Source: Bryobacteraceae bacterium (GTDB taxonomy: Bacteria; Acidobacteriota; Terriglobia; Bryobacterales; Bryobacteraceae). Taken from it: 14,275 nt of DNA. Of the stretch, positions 7,912 through 14,225 are shown one piece after another (position 1 is the first letter of the stretch; each line of letters starts with the position of its first letter). The notes below the pieces were generated by a model. That model did not search any database. It was not told the origin of the DNA and was given only the letters and a program-made list of their open reading frames with translations. The DNA is taken from the NCBI GenBank assembly GCA_025350445.1, contig JANXXV010000873.1, forward strand, positions 1 through 14,275. Reading direction: 5' to 3'. The translations under genes were made by a program, and so were the position numbers.

Positions 7912-9360
7912 CTATTGGCTTATTTTCAGGACCCACGCCGTCTGTCCCATCAGGGTTTCCGGTAAGTCGGGAAGATCCACCGCAATGGAACCTTTCCCCG
8001 CCTTAAAACGCAACGGCGCGGCAGAACCGAGCAGCGTTACGGACTTCACGCGCAGCCCGCCGGCATCCTTGACGCTGAATCGCCGGCCAGGCCAAATTGG
8101 CAGAATCGCAAATACGTCGTTGCCCTTTGCAGTGAAAAACGCTTCCACCCCGGCCTGCTTGGCCGCCGGTTTGGCAGCCCCCTCGGAGCTGTCGAATTCC
8201 TTGTTGTATTCCACCTTCGGAATCTCACCTGGTCCCCACTGGCGCGAGGTCTTCCATGGCTTGGTCCCGTAAATAGCATCGCCGTTGATCTTGAGCCACG
8301 ATCCAATCTGGAGCAGCCGTTCTTCCATCACCACCGGAATTGTGCCATCGGCAGCCGGGCCGATGTCGAGCAGCAGATTGCCGCCACGGCTGACCAGGTC
8401 CACCAGCATGACGATCAACTCACGGCCTGAATGATAATGCTCCAGCCGTTCCGCGCGATTATAACCGTAGGAAAAGCCCATGCCGCGGCTCTCTTCCCAT
8501 GGGTGGTCCATACCGGCCATGCCGGGCGTGTATTCCGTAGTCCAGTAGCCGCCGTGTTTGTGGCGGGAGTCCTTACCCCAACGGTCGTTAATCACGACTT
8601 CGTCTTTCACCGCAGACTCGTTGAACAGCCAGGCGAGCAGTTCCGGGCTGCGCCATTCCGCCGATGGTAGCTCCCACTCTCCGTCGCTGAAAATCATGGC
8701 GGGCTTATAACGGGTAACCAGGTCCTTGAACTGCGGGAACATATGGGTCTGGATGTAGCGCGGCTTGTCGGTCAACCAAAGCGGGTTGTACCACTCGTAG
8801 AGCGAATAGTAGAAACCCATCTTGAGGCCTTTGCGGCGCACTGCTTCGGTGAGATCGCCCAACACGTCTCGCTTCGGGCCGGTTTCCACCGCGTTCCAGG
8901 GCCGTCCCCAGGTGGCCGAGGCCTCGCGGCTTGGCCACAAGGCAAAGCCCTCGTGATGCTTCGAAGTTAACGCCACGTACTTCGCGCCGGAGCGTTCAAA
9001 TACGCCGGCCCAGTGATCGGGATCGAAGAGTTCGGCGCGGAACTGCGGCGCGAAGTTCTGATACGGATAGTCCGCGCCGTATTGCCGTTGATGATACGCC
9101 AATGTGCCGGACTGAATGGCCGTTGCGTCCGGCTTTGAGCCATTGGTCAGCGCGTTCCAATACCATTCCGCGTAGGCGAGCTTGCCTGGAATCACGGGAG
9201 CATACGCGGGCACCGAGTAAACGCCCCAATGTATGAAGATGCCGAACTTGGCGTCGGTAAACCAGGACGGAGTAGGGCGGCGGTCAATCGATTCCCAGGT
9301 GGGTGAATAGGGCTGGGCGAATGCGGAAGCCGCCAGCAGGAACAGCGAAACCTTCTTCAT
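7912..9360 (-). CDS. Secreted alpha-L-fucosidase (GH29)
   Basis: This 482-residue glycoside hydrolase family 29 enzyme should release terminal alpha-L-fucose from glycans by a retaining mechanism. The start at 9360 gives a short Sec signal (MKKVSLFLLAASAFA, then Q) and is preceded by GAGGG nine bases upstream. GH29 landmarks in the catalytic barrel are 'FGIFIHWGVYSVPAY' (residues 39-53), 'YVALTSKHHEGFALWPS' (128-144), 'DLTEAVRRKGLKMGFYYSLYEW' (169-190) and 'MIFSDGEWE' (222-230). D226 is the expected nucleophile by family position; E289 or E290 in 'HPWEESRGMG' is a candidate acid/base. 'GGNLLLDIGPAADG' (326-339) marks the barrel end, and residues about 395-482 form a C-terminal beta-sandwich-like region. 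It is the first gene of the minus-strand block leading to the TonB receptor, suggesting surface or periplasmic glycan trimming linked to uptake. Confidence 0.95.
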   Translation of the reverse strand: MKKVSLFLLAASAFAQPYSPTWESIDRRPTPSWFTDAKFGIFIHWGVYSVPAYAPVIPGKLAYAEWYWNALTNGSKPDATAIQSGTLAYHQRQYGADYPYQNFAPQFRAELFDPDHWAGVFERSGAKYVALTSKHHEGFALWPSREASATWGRPWNAVETGPKRDVLGDLTEAVRRKGLKMGFYYSLYEWYNPLWLTDKPRYIQTHMFPQFKDLVTRYKPAMIFSDGEWELPSAEWRSPELLAWLFNESAVKDEVVINDRWGKDSRHKHGGYWTTEYTPGMAGMDHPWEESRGMGFSYGYNRAERLEHYHSGRELIVMLVDLVSRGGNLLLDIGPAADGTIPVVMEERLLQIGSWLKINGDAIYGTKPWKTSRQWGPGEIPKVEYNKEFDSSEGAAKPAAKQAGVEAFFTAKGNDVFAILPIWPGRRFSVKDAGGLRVKSVTLLGSAAPLRFKAGKGSIAVDLPDLPETLMGQTAWVLKISQ

Positions 9361-9472
9361 GATGAATACCCTCGTCGTGGAAGTAACTACTAACTTACCG
9401 CCAATTCGGATGCTGTGGGGAACGGTGACAAGGGAGTCGAATTAGCAATTGTACAATGGGCAAGAACTACGC

Positions 9473-9501
9473 CACGGGGTGCGCTAAAGGGCGCAGCCGT
9501 G
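9473..9501. other. Hairpin in the region between divergent fucosidase and cytochrome genes
   Basis: CACGG (9473-9477) pairs with CCGTG (9497-9501), and TGCGC (9480-9484) pairs with GCGCA (9491-9495), around the loop TAAAGG. This gives two 5-bp stems separated by a small GG/G internal loop. It lies about 97 bases before the cytochrome start. There is no T-run, so it is not a standard terminator. It could be an element of the 5' leader or chance. Confidence 0.3.
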
Positions 9502-9597
9502 TTGCGAAACCGCGGCCCGAGCTCGCCAAACCAATGAGAATAATCGCCGCTCTGTATGGAAGCCGCCGTGCAGTGCCCTCAAGCTTAGGAGGGTTCT

Positions 9598-10119
9598 ATG
9601 AAACGAAGCCTGTTGTGCCTGTTGCTGGTCGGCGGCTCCGCGGCGCTCGCCGCTGATGGTCCTGAAGTCCAGGTTGAGCGGGGGCGTCAGTGGTTCCTTC
9701 ATTCTTCGAAGGGAACAGCCTGCGCAACATGCCATTCTCTCGAGGGCAAAGGCAACGCAATCGGTCCGGATCTCACCCGTTTGGCGAAGGTTGCCGGCCC
9801 GCGTGGACTAGTGTTGACGATTGAGATGACCGTCACCGCTTTTGTGCAGCAGATCAGTCTGCGGAACGGACGCACTTTTCCGGGTATCCAGAAGCAGAAG
9901 GAGGGAGATGTGCTCAAGATTTACGATCTTAGTACGACGCCCGCCGTTCTTTTGCAACTGAAATCCGCCGAAGTGGCTTCAATGAATTCGAATTCGAAGT
10001 GGTCCCACCCTCCTATGTCCGCCGGTTATACTTCCGAAGAACTTGCGGACATCATTTCCTACCTGAAATTCGTCTCGACGGGAGTCGCCAAGGCGGTGAC
10101 CGTCAGCGAGCTGCGGTGA
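9598..10119 (+). CDS. Exported c-type cytochrome (heme-binding domain of the planctomycete/acidobacterial type)
   Basis: This 173-residue exported monoheme cytochrome has a Sec signal at residues 1-19 (MKRS, hydrophobic core, AALAAD). The heme motif CATCH has C42, C45 and H46, followed by 'KGNAIGPDLTRLA'. A small beta region at about 80-125 ('ISLRNGRTFPGIQKQKEGDV') is typical of the heme-binding domains found with PSD1 proteins. 'HPPMSAGYTSEELADIISYL' follows, with M140 the probable axial ligand. The start is fixed by AGGAGG (9587-9592) five bases upstream, the best ribosome binding site in the window. It probably carries electrons in the periplasm; its partner is unknown. It is divergent from the fucosidase. 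A decayed DUF1501 gene lies just downstream, so it may once have belonged to a larger cytochrome/DUF1501 cluster. Confidence 0.9.
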   Translation: MKRSLLCLLLVGGSAALAADGPEVQVERGRQWFLHSSKGTACATCHSLEGKGNAIGPDLTRLAKVAGPRGLVLTIEMTVTAFVQQISLRNGRTFPGIQKQKEGDVLKIYDLSTTPAVLLQLKSAEVASMNSNSKWSHPPMSAGYTSEELADIISYLKFVSTGVAKAVTVSELR

Positions 10120-10218
10120 TCGATCGGGCGATGCGATCGCAAGCGCGGGTTCTCTCCAGCCGCCTGCGAAAACAGGAAGCAATCGGCACGCCCGAAGCAT
10201 TTTGCACCGTAGCGGAAG

Positions 10219-10848
10219 CGCGCCACTTTGGATCGGGTGGGCGATTTCGACCGCCGGCACCCGGTCGGAACGGCCGTTAGGCACCGGCCTCGAAGCACGT
10301 CTGGCGTCCTAGGAACTAGCCTTCCGCATGCAGTCCGAGGCCGCGGACGCAGTGGACATCAGCAAAGAGACCGAGCGCCCATTTGGAGCGCGGTGTTCGC
10401 TTCATCCACCTGTATTCGGGCACGCGCCCGGGTGGCGATTGGGACAACTCTCATAACGATCTGACCGGGCTCGCGCACGAAGATGGCGGCGAAAACGGAC
10501 AAGGCCATCTCAGGCCTGCTGTACCATCTGAAGGCCCGGGGCCTGTCCGATGTAACACTGCTGATCGGGGGCATCGAATTCGGGCGGTCCCCGCTAGTTG
10601 ACGGCCGCAACGGGCGCGATCACCACCCTTGCGCCTTCAGCACGTGGTTCCGCGGAGCCGGAGTGAAGGGTGGCAGAGTCCCGGGCTCCACTGGCGAATT
10701 CGGTCTCCGCCCGGTAGGAAATCCGCTGGTATCCCGCGACATCAACGCAACCATTCTGAGATTGCTGGGGCTGGACCACCTGAAGCTCACCTGCTTCTGC
10801 CAGGGCCGGGACCGGCGGCTGACTGACCTGCACGGGGAATTGGATTGA
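10219..10848 (+). pseudogene. Decayed DUF1501 gene
   Basis: DUF1501 similarity is spread across successive frames. 'LDRVGDFDRRH' (from 10228, frame 1) is followed by 'TGLEARLAS', a TAG stop (10310-10312) and 'ELAFRMQSEAADAVDISKETE' split over frame 2. 'ERGVRFIHLYSG...DWDNSHNDL' follows in frame 0 (from about 10380), then 'KMAAKTDKAISGLLYHLKARGL' in frame 1 (from about 10480). The rest runs in frame 1 through 'EFGRSPLVDGRNGRDHHP', 'VKGGRVPGSTGEFGLRPVGNP' and 'INATILRLLGLDHLKL' to the TGA at 10846-10848. So there are at least three frame changes, one stop and an apparent loss of 20-30 codons before 'ERGVRF'. The N-terminal half is gone. The intact relative is at 1-1252 but the two differ clearly, so this is probably a separate paralogue, not a recent copy. 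A 121-residue frame starting at 10483 is an open fragment of this relic. Confidence 0.85.
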
Positions 10849-10888
10849 ATTCTTGTGAAGCAGCCGGGCGTTTTGGCGTCCAACTGGC

Positions 10889-11773
10889 GTGCGGATCTCC
10901 TTGCTTCTCCTTCTTTCGGTCTCGATGGTGCGGTCCATGCCCGCGCAAGCGCCACTCGAACAGGACCAAGAATCGCAGCGACAGCCGCGTGCGCCCGGCA
11001 TGGCGCCCGCTTCGGACTCGGGAGGGAAAACCTCCTTCAAGGCGTTCCTGACGGACGAGGAGCGGATTTGGACTAGTCCGTTCCGGCGAAGCAATTACTC
11101 AAGCCACGCCTTCCCAAAGTACGTTATCCCGTTTGCGGCAATCACGGGCGCTCTTATTGCGACAGACCATCTGACAGCCAACTTGCTGCCCAATTCCGCG
11201 GCTCAAGCGGCTTGGAGCGGGCGCGTGTCGCAGGCAGGCGCGCTGTATTCGCTGGCCGGGATGTCGGCCGCCATGTACTTTGCCGGCAGGGCAACCAAAA
11301 ACGGAAAGGCACGTGAGGTGGGGTTACTGGGAGCGGAAGCCCTGGCGCACAGCGAGATTGTGACACTGGTGCTGAAGTCGGCAACGCAGCGCGAGCGCCC
11401 CCTGGATTTTCACGCGAATCACAGCGGTGGTCTCGCCTTCGGCAAGGGCGGTGACTCATTCCCCTCTGGACACGCGTCGGGCTCATTTGCGCTCGCTACG
11501 GTGTTTGCGTATGAGTACGGAGGGGTGCATCGCTGGGTACCGTATGCTTCCTACGGGCTGGCCTCCTTGGTGGCGGCCTCGCGGATGAGCGCTCAGAAGC
11601 ACTGGGCCTCTGACGTATTTGTTGGCGGTACGACCGGATTCCTGATCGGCCGGTATGTGTACAAGTCCCATCATGATCCGCTAGTGGATGGCGACACGCC
11701 GACGCGAGCCGATCGCCTTATCCCGCAGTTCGGCATGACCGCGCACCGGGCATCGGCCGCCTGGAATTGGTGA
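10889..11773 (+). CDS. Exported PAP2-superfamily phosphatase
   Basis: This is a 294-residue type 2 phosphatidic acid phosphatase family protein. All three signature motifs are present and well spaced: K163-x6-R170-P171 (in KSATQRERP), P192-S-G-H195 (in SFPSGHASGS), and S231-R232-x5-H238-x3-D242 (in SRMSAQKHWASDV). H195 and H238 are the expected catalytic histidines. The GTG at 10889 gives MRISLLLLLSVSM, a good signal sequence; the next in-frame ATG at 10925 would cut this, so GTG is preferred, though no clear Shine-Dalgarno is seen. Residues about 20-70 are a polar linker, and several hydrophobic segments follow (about 75-92, 118-132, 195-210, 218-232, 242-256). The likely substrate is a lipid phosphate or diphosphate such as undecaprenyl diphosphate or phosphatidate; which one cannot be read from the sequence. 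It starts 40 bases after the DUF1501 relic. Confidence 0.92.
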   Translation: MRISLLLLLSVSMVRSMPAQAPLEQDQESQRQPRAPGMAPASDSGGKTSFKAFLTDEERIWTSPFRRSNYSSHAFPKYVIPFAAITGALIATDHLTANLLPNSAAQAAWSGRVSQAGALYSLAGMSAAMYFAGRATKNGKAREVGLLGAEALAHSEIVTLVLKSATQRERPLDFHANHSGGLAFGKGGDSFPSGHASGSFALATVFAYEYGGVHRWVPYASYGLASLVAASRMSAQKHWASDVFVGGTTGFLIGRYVYKSHHDPLVDGDTPTRADRLIPQFGMTAHRASAAWNW

Positions 11774-12039
11774 GAAGGCTTTGCCGAGGTATCCAGCTTT
11801 CGCCTGCTAACGTTCACGGGTAGACAAGAGCCGAGACGGCAAAAGTCCGGGTGACACTTCACGAAGCCGTAGCATTTCTGCGCCGGATGCCTTGGAGGCA
11901 GGATCTGGAGAGAGCTTCGGAGGTCAGCCTTGAGGCCGGCGAGCCGACGATAAGAGGCTGGTGTCCACCATCGGCGTGAGCGAAACAAGAACTCTGGGTC
12001 CGCGATCTGGCCCCGCTATAATCGAAACAGGAGCAAGCC
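11774..12039 (+). other. Spacer with a short unrecognised open frame
   Basis: No gene is recognised in this spacer. A GTG-initiated frame at 11851-11979 encodes 42 residues (starting VTLHEAVAFLRR) that read like real protein, with charged helical composition, but it has no ribosome binding site and I recognise no family. It may be a fragment of a lost gene. There is no T-run terminator for the phosphatase gene. The right end carries the -10 and ribosome binding site of the following pair. Confidence 0.3.
12017..12022 (+). promoter_or_regulatory. Putative -10 box of the DUF433/DUF5615 pair
   Basis: A perfect TATAAT lies 17 bases before the DUF433 start codon, with AGGAG (12029-12033) between them at six bases from the ATG. 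At 17-18 bases upstream there is no good -35 (CTGGGT or TCTGGG). If used, the transcript would have a very short leader of about 11 bases that starts at or inside the ribosome binding site. Confidence 0.4.
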
Positions 12040-12357
12040 ATGCACAGCGAATACATCGAACAGCGCCACGGAGGCTACTACTTAGCCGGGACGCGCATTT
12101 CGTTGGATTCCGTAGTGTATTCGTTCAACGAAGGAAAGTCGCCGGAAGCCATTCAAGAAGACTTCCCGTCGTTGAAGCGCGCCCAGATCTACGGTGCGAT
12201 CGCCTTCTACCTGGATCATCAAGCCGAGATCGACAAGTACCTCGTGGACACCGAGCGTGAGTTCGAGGGAAAAGCTATCCCGATGGCTGAGGAGAACCCG
12301 GCGCTTTGGGAGCGGCTCCAGCGCGCCAAGGCAAAAATGGGTGAGTCGCGGCCTTGA
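12040..12357 (+). CDS. DUF433 protein, probable antitoxin
   Basis: The protein has 105 residues. The DUF433 region spans about residues 5-70: 'GYYLAGTRISLDSVVYSFNEG' then 'SPEAIQEDFPSLKRAQIYGAIAFYLDH', a winged-helix-like antitoxin fold in this family. A charged C-terminal tail (about 70-105, 'EREFEGKAIPMAEENPALWE...') probably binds the partner. The ATG is preceded by AGGAG at six bases. Its stop overlaps the start of the DUF5615 gene, the usual partner, so it most likely neutralises that protein and may repress its own promoter. Family assignment is firm; the antitoxin role follows from gene pairing. Confidence 0.88.
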   Translation: MHSEYIEQRHGGYYLAGTRISLDSVVYSFNEGKSPEAIQEDFPSLKRAQIYGAIAFYLDHQAEIDKYLVDTEREFEGKAIPMAEENPALWERLQRAKAKMGESRP

Positions 12358-12728
12358 TCCGTTTCCAGGCCGACGCTGACCTGCGCTACGGTTTCGTCAA
12401 GGCTCTTCGCCTTCGAGAACCATCCATCGATTTCGCTTCCGCCGCTGACAGCGATCTGGAAGGCGTTCCCGATCCAGAGGTTCTTGAAATCGCAGCTCGA
12501 CAGGGTCGAATTCTGGTTAGCCATGACCGGCGCACCATGGTGGATCACTTTCGCACTCGCCTGGCAGAAGGCAAGTCGACTCCCGGAGTCTTTCTTGTTA
12601 CGCAATCTGCCCGCATCGGCCAAATCGTTGAAGCGATCGTCATGGTTTGGGCGGCGTCGGAACCTGTGGAATGGGAAAATCAGCTGCGCTACTTGCCATC
12701 AATGTCGCGTCATTTGTTCCCCCGTTGA
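12354..12728 (+). CDS. DUF5615 PIN-like protein, probable toxin
   Basis: The protein has 124 residues with a PIN-like (Mut7-C-type) nuclease fold. Acidic residues expected to bind metal are visible: D7 and D9 in 'RFQADADLRYG', D40 in 'GVPDPEVLEIAARQGRILVSHD' and D58 in 'SHDRRTM'. The start is a TTG at 12354 sharing a TTGA with the DUF433 stop (12355-12357). The next residues, IRFQADAD, match the normal N-terminus of the family, so the TTG is almost certainly right. The overlap makes translation depend on the upstream gene, as is common for toxin-antitoxin pairs. The target is unknown; RNA cleavage is the family expectation. Confidence 0.85.
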   Translation: MIRFQADADLRYGFVKALRLREPSIDFASAADSDLEGVPDPEVLEIAARQGRILVSHDRRTMVDHFRTRLAEGKSTPGVFLVTQSARIGQIVEAIVMVWAASEPVEWENQLRYLPSMSRHLFPR

Positions 12729-12840
12729 AGCCGGCACGTTGTGCACCAATTGGCACCACGGGCGAGATCATCGTTTCACAGCCCATCGCGTTGGGGCGTC
12801 AAGACTTCATTTCGAAAGTCGGCGGCCTTTTTTCACAAGC

Positions 12841-12963
12841 CCTTTATGTTCCACTACCGCCTGGCGCCCTCCCAACCGTTGAGATGCAAGAGACGTCGAA
12901 AGACGTCCCATGCCGTTTCCCCCCCCAAGGGGCGGCGATGATCTGGGTAGTGGAACATAAAGG
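12841..12963. repeat. 123-base element with perfect 18-base terminal inverted repeats (MITE/REP-like)
   Basis: CCTTTATGTTCCACTACC (12841-12858) and its exact reverse complement (12946-12963) bound the element. Inside are GACGTC-GAAA-GACGTC (12892-12907), a 6-bp stem with a GNRA-type tetraloop, and a second potential hairpin around the C-run (about 12912-12936: GCCG...CCCCAAGGGG-CGGC). ATTTCGAAAG occurs 22 bases outside the left arm (12809-12818) and 21 bases outside the right arm (12985-12994). Because TTTCGAAA is itself a palindrome, these could be flanking direct repeats or an outer part of the inverted repeat. No long unique coding frame is supported. It could be a miniature transposable element or a structured RNA/DNA repeat. 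Confidence 0.75.
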
Positions 12964-12971
12964 AACGGCGG

Positions 12972-13520
12972 ATGTGGACGGTGGATTTCGAAAGCATCTT
13001 CCACGAACTCAGTCGCTTGCGCCGGCGGAAACATGCGGCGTCGGCGCAAAGCTTCCTGCTCCGCGACATGACGACCATTCTGCTCGATTGCGCCCTACGC
13101 CCAGAGGAATGCTTCCGGATGCGCTGGGAGGACGTCCGGGATGGCGCGTTGCACATCGTCGACGGCGAGACGGAAAACGCCCGGCGCGCCAAACCGATGA
13201 CGCAGCGCGTGGCAGCGCAGCTCGACATGCGGCAAACGGATGCGACGTCAGAATGAGTGTTCCCCACGCCGACGGCCACCGGCCAAATCGAGTAGTCCAC
13301 GCTGAAGAAGCAGCACAAGAAGGTGCTCGCCGCCGCGAAGGTGGAACCGTTCACGCTTTACACGTTCCGCCACACCTGCCTGACGCGCTGGGCCGCCTTC
13401 ATGGACCCGTAGACGCTCGCCTATCTCGCCGGCCATAGCGGCTGCTGAACCGCGCGCCGCTACGTCCATCCGCGGGCCGACACGATCAAAGCTGCCATCG
13501 ACAGAGTAAGGGCTGGGCAT
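12972..13520 (+). pseudogene. Tyrosine recombinase/integrase catalytic-domain remnant
   Basis: One frame carries the whole catalytic domain: 'LLRDMTTILLDCALRPEECF' (box I Arg is R43 counted from 12972), 'TENARRAKPM', 'EPFTLYTFRHTCLTRWAAF' (box II H-x-x-R), 'TLAYLAGHS' and 'ARRYVHPRAD' with the nucleophile Tyr. Four stops interrupt it without any change of frame: TGA 13254-13256, TAG 13293-13295, TAG 13410-13412 (Y expected by family pattern 'DPYTLAYL') and TGA 13446-13448. The N-terminal arm and core-binding domain are missing, so it is a dead fragment. The left end is uncertain because recognisable similarity begins only around residue 25. It lies 71 bases from the 3' end of tRNA-Pro, the normal place of an island integrase. 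The frame stays open past 13520 into the antisense of the tRNA as far as 13685, which is not coding. Confidence 0.85.
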
Positions 13521-13591
13521 AGTGAACGCAAAACGACCGATAGCAGGAAGCCCTCGGCCGTTCAGTGTCCAGATGATTTCAATGGGATAAA

Positions 13592-13668
13592 TGGTCGGGG
13601 CGAGAGGATTCGAACCTCCGGCCTCCTGGACCCGAACCAGGCGCTCTACCAGGCTGAGCCACGCCCCG
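13592..13668 (-). tRNA. tRNA-Pro (anticodon CGG)
   Basis: On the minus strand the acceptor arms CGGGGCG (13668-13662) and CGCCCCG (13602-13596) pair perfectly. The D stem is GCTC/GAGC, the anticodon stem CCTGG/CCAGG holds loop TTCGGGT with anticodon CGG, the variable loop has 5 bases, and the T stem is GGAGG/CCTCT around TTCGAAT. The discriminator is A and CCA is encoded (13594-13592), giving 77 bases. It reads CCG codons. The 3' end faces the integrase remnant, so this gene may have served as an attachment site. Confidence 0.97.
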
Positions 13669-13678
13669 AACAGTTACT

Positions 13679-13707
13679 AGTTTAGTAGTTCGCCAACCGC
13701 ACCGCAA
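13679..13707 (-). promoter_or_regulatory. Probable promoter of tRNA-Pro
   Basis: On the minus strand, -35 TTGCGG (13707-13702) is followed by a 17-base spacer and -10 TAAACT (13684-13679). The -10 ends 10 bases before the tRNA 5' end, so a start near 13672 gives a very short leader. The match to a housekeeping sigma promoter is fair, and the whole promoter fits in the 44 bases between the upstream gene's stop and the tRNA. Confidence 0.55.
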
Positions 13708-13712
13708 CTATT

Positions 13713-14225
13713 TCAGAACTTTCGCAGCTCTTCCACTACCGCATTCAAGCCCTTGTTCCGGTACATCTCCGATAACCGCTGCTCTTCCGGAGACGCCGTC
13801 ATCACCCTTCCCGACCGTTCCGGAATCCAGAGCCGCCCGTCTGAAAACTCAACACTATTCACAAACCCGGTCATCGACCCAATCGAGATCGGCTGCCCGT
13901 TGGGCTGCGAGAACTTAAGCGCCGTGTCCTGCACCACAGTAGTGCTTTGCCGCGGCGCCAGTGTCACATCGAGCGGCATCGATCCAGCCACAAACTGCTT
14001 CCCGTTCGTGTCCTTCACCATCCAACCGACTTCCATGCCACGAATCGGACGGTCGGTAAGATTCTGCATGGTGATTCGCGGAGCACGCACTTCATCACCG
14101 CTGACTGCCACCTTGCCGCCGGTAATCTCCACCGGTGCGTTAGGCATCTCAAGAAACGCGAACTGCACCGAGCGTTCGCCACCCGCATTCGTAGACCGCC
14201 CGGCGTGCGCCACTCGGGCATCCAT
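13713..14225 (-). CDS. Unrecognised protein, 5' end uncertain (possible frameshift)
   Basis: An ATG at 14225 opens a 170-residue frame ending at TGA 13715-13713. I do not recognise the family. From about residue 20 it reads as a real beta-rich domain: 'QFAFLEMPNAPVEITGGKV', 'ITMQNLTDRPIRGMEVGWMV', 'QPISIGSMTGFVNSVEFSDG'. It ends in a charged helix ('SPEEQRLSEMYRNKGLNAVV'). The pattern of a domain on unpaired and fully modified side chains resembles a fibronectin/immunoglobulin-like fold, but that is only an impression. No ribosome binding site precedes the ATG, and the first 16 residues look unlike protein. The neighbouring frame at the right edge ('FNTRDEFVEATRRTGVEWMP', about 14216-14275) reads better, so the true N-terminus probably lies outside the window, joined by a frameshift. 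It ends 44 bases before the tRNA, same strand. Confidence 0.65.
   Translation of the reverse strand: MDARVAHAGRSTNAGGERSVQFAFLEMPNAPVEITGGKVAVSGDEVRAPRITMQNLTDRPIRGMEVGWMVKDTNGKQFVAGSMPLDVTLAPRQSTTVVQDTALKFSQPNGQPISIGSMTGFVNSVEFSDGRLWIPERSGRVMTASPEEQRLSEMYRNKGLNAVVEELRKF

Noticed and set aside
4365..9360. Classical polysaccharide utilisation locus with SusC/SusD
   Set aside because: No SusD-like lipoprotein is present, and the receptor is of the Oar-like type common outside Bacteroidota.
12803..12830. Possible terminator after the DUF5615 gene (GACTT/AAGTC stem and T-run)
   Set aside because: The 5-bp stem is weak and separated from the T-run by GGCGGCC, so it does not fit an intrinsic terminator.
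12647..13438. Plus-strand open frame of 263 residues crossing the inverted-repeat element
   Set aside because: It overlaps the DUF5615 gene and runs out of frame through the integrase remnant, where the homologous frame is clear. It is Arg/His/Pro-rich shadow sequence.
13254..13448. Stop-codon recoding in the integrase frame
   Set aside because: Both TGA and TAG occur, no other gene in the window uses them as sense codons, and the N-terminal domain is missing, so decay is simpler.
13521..13685. Continuation of the integrase frame through the tRNA
   Set aside because: This is the familiar artefact of a frame read antisense through a tRNA gene; there is no protein similarity after the Tyr-containing motif.
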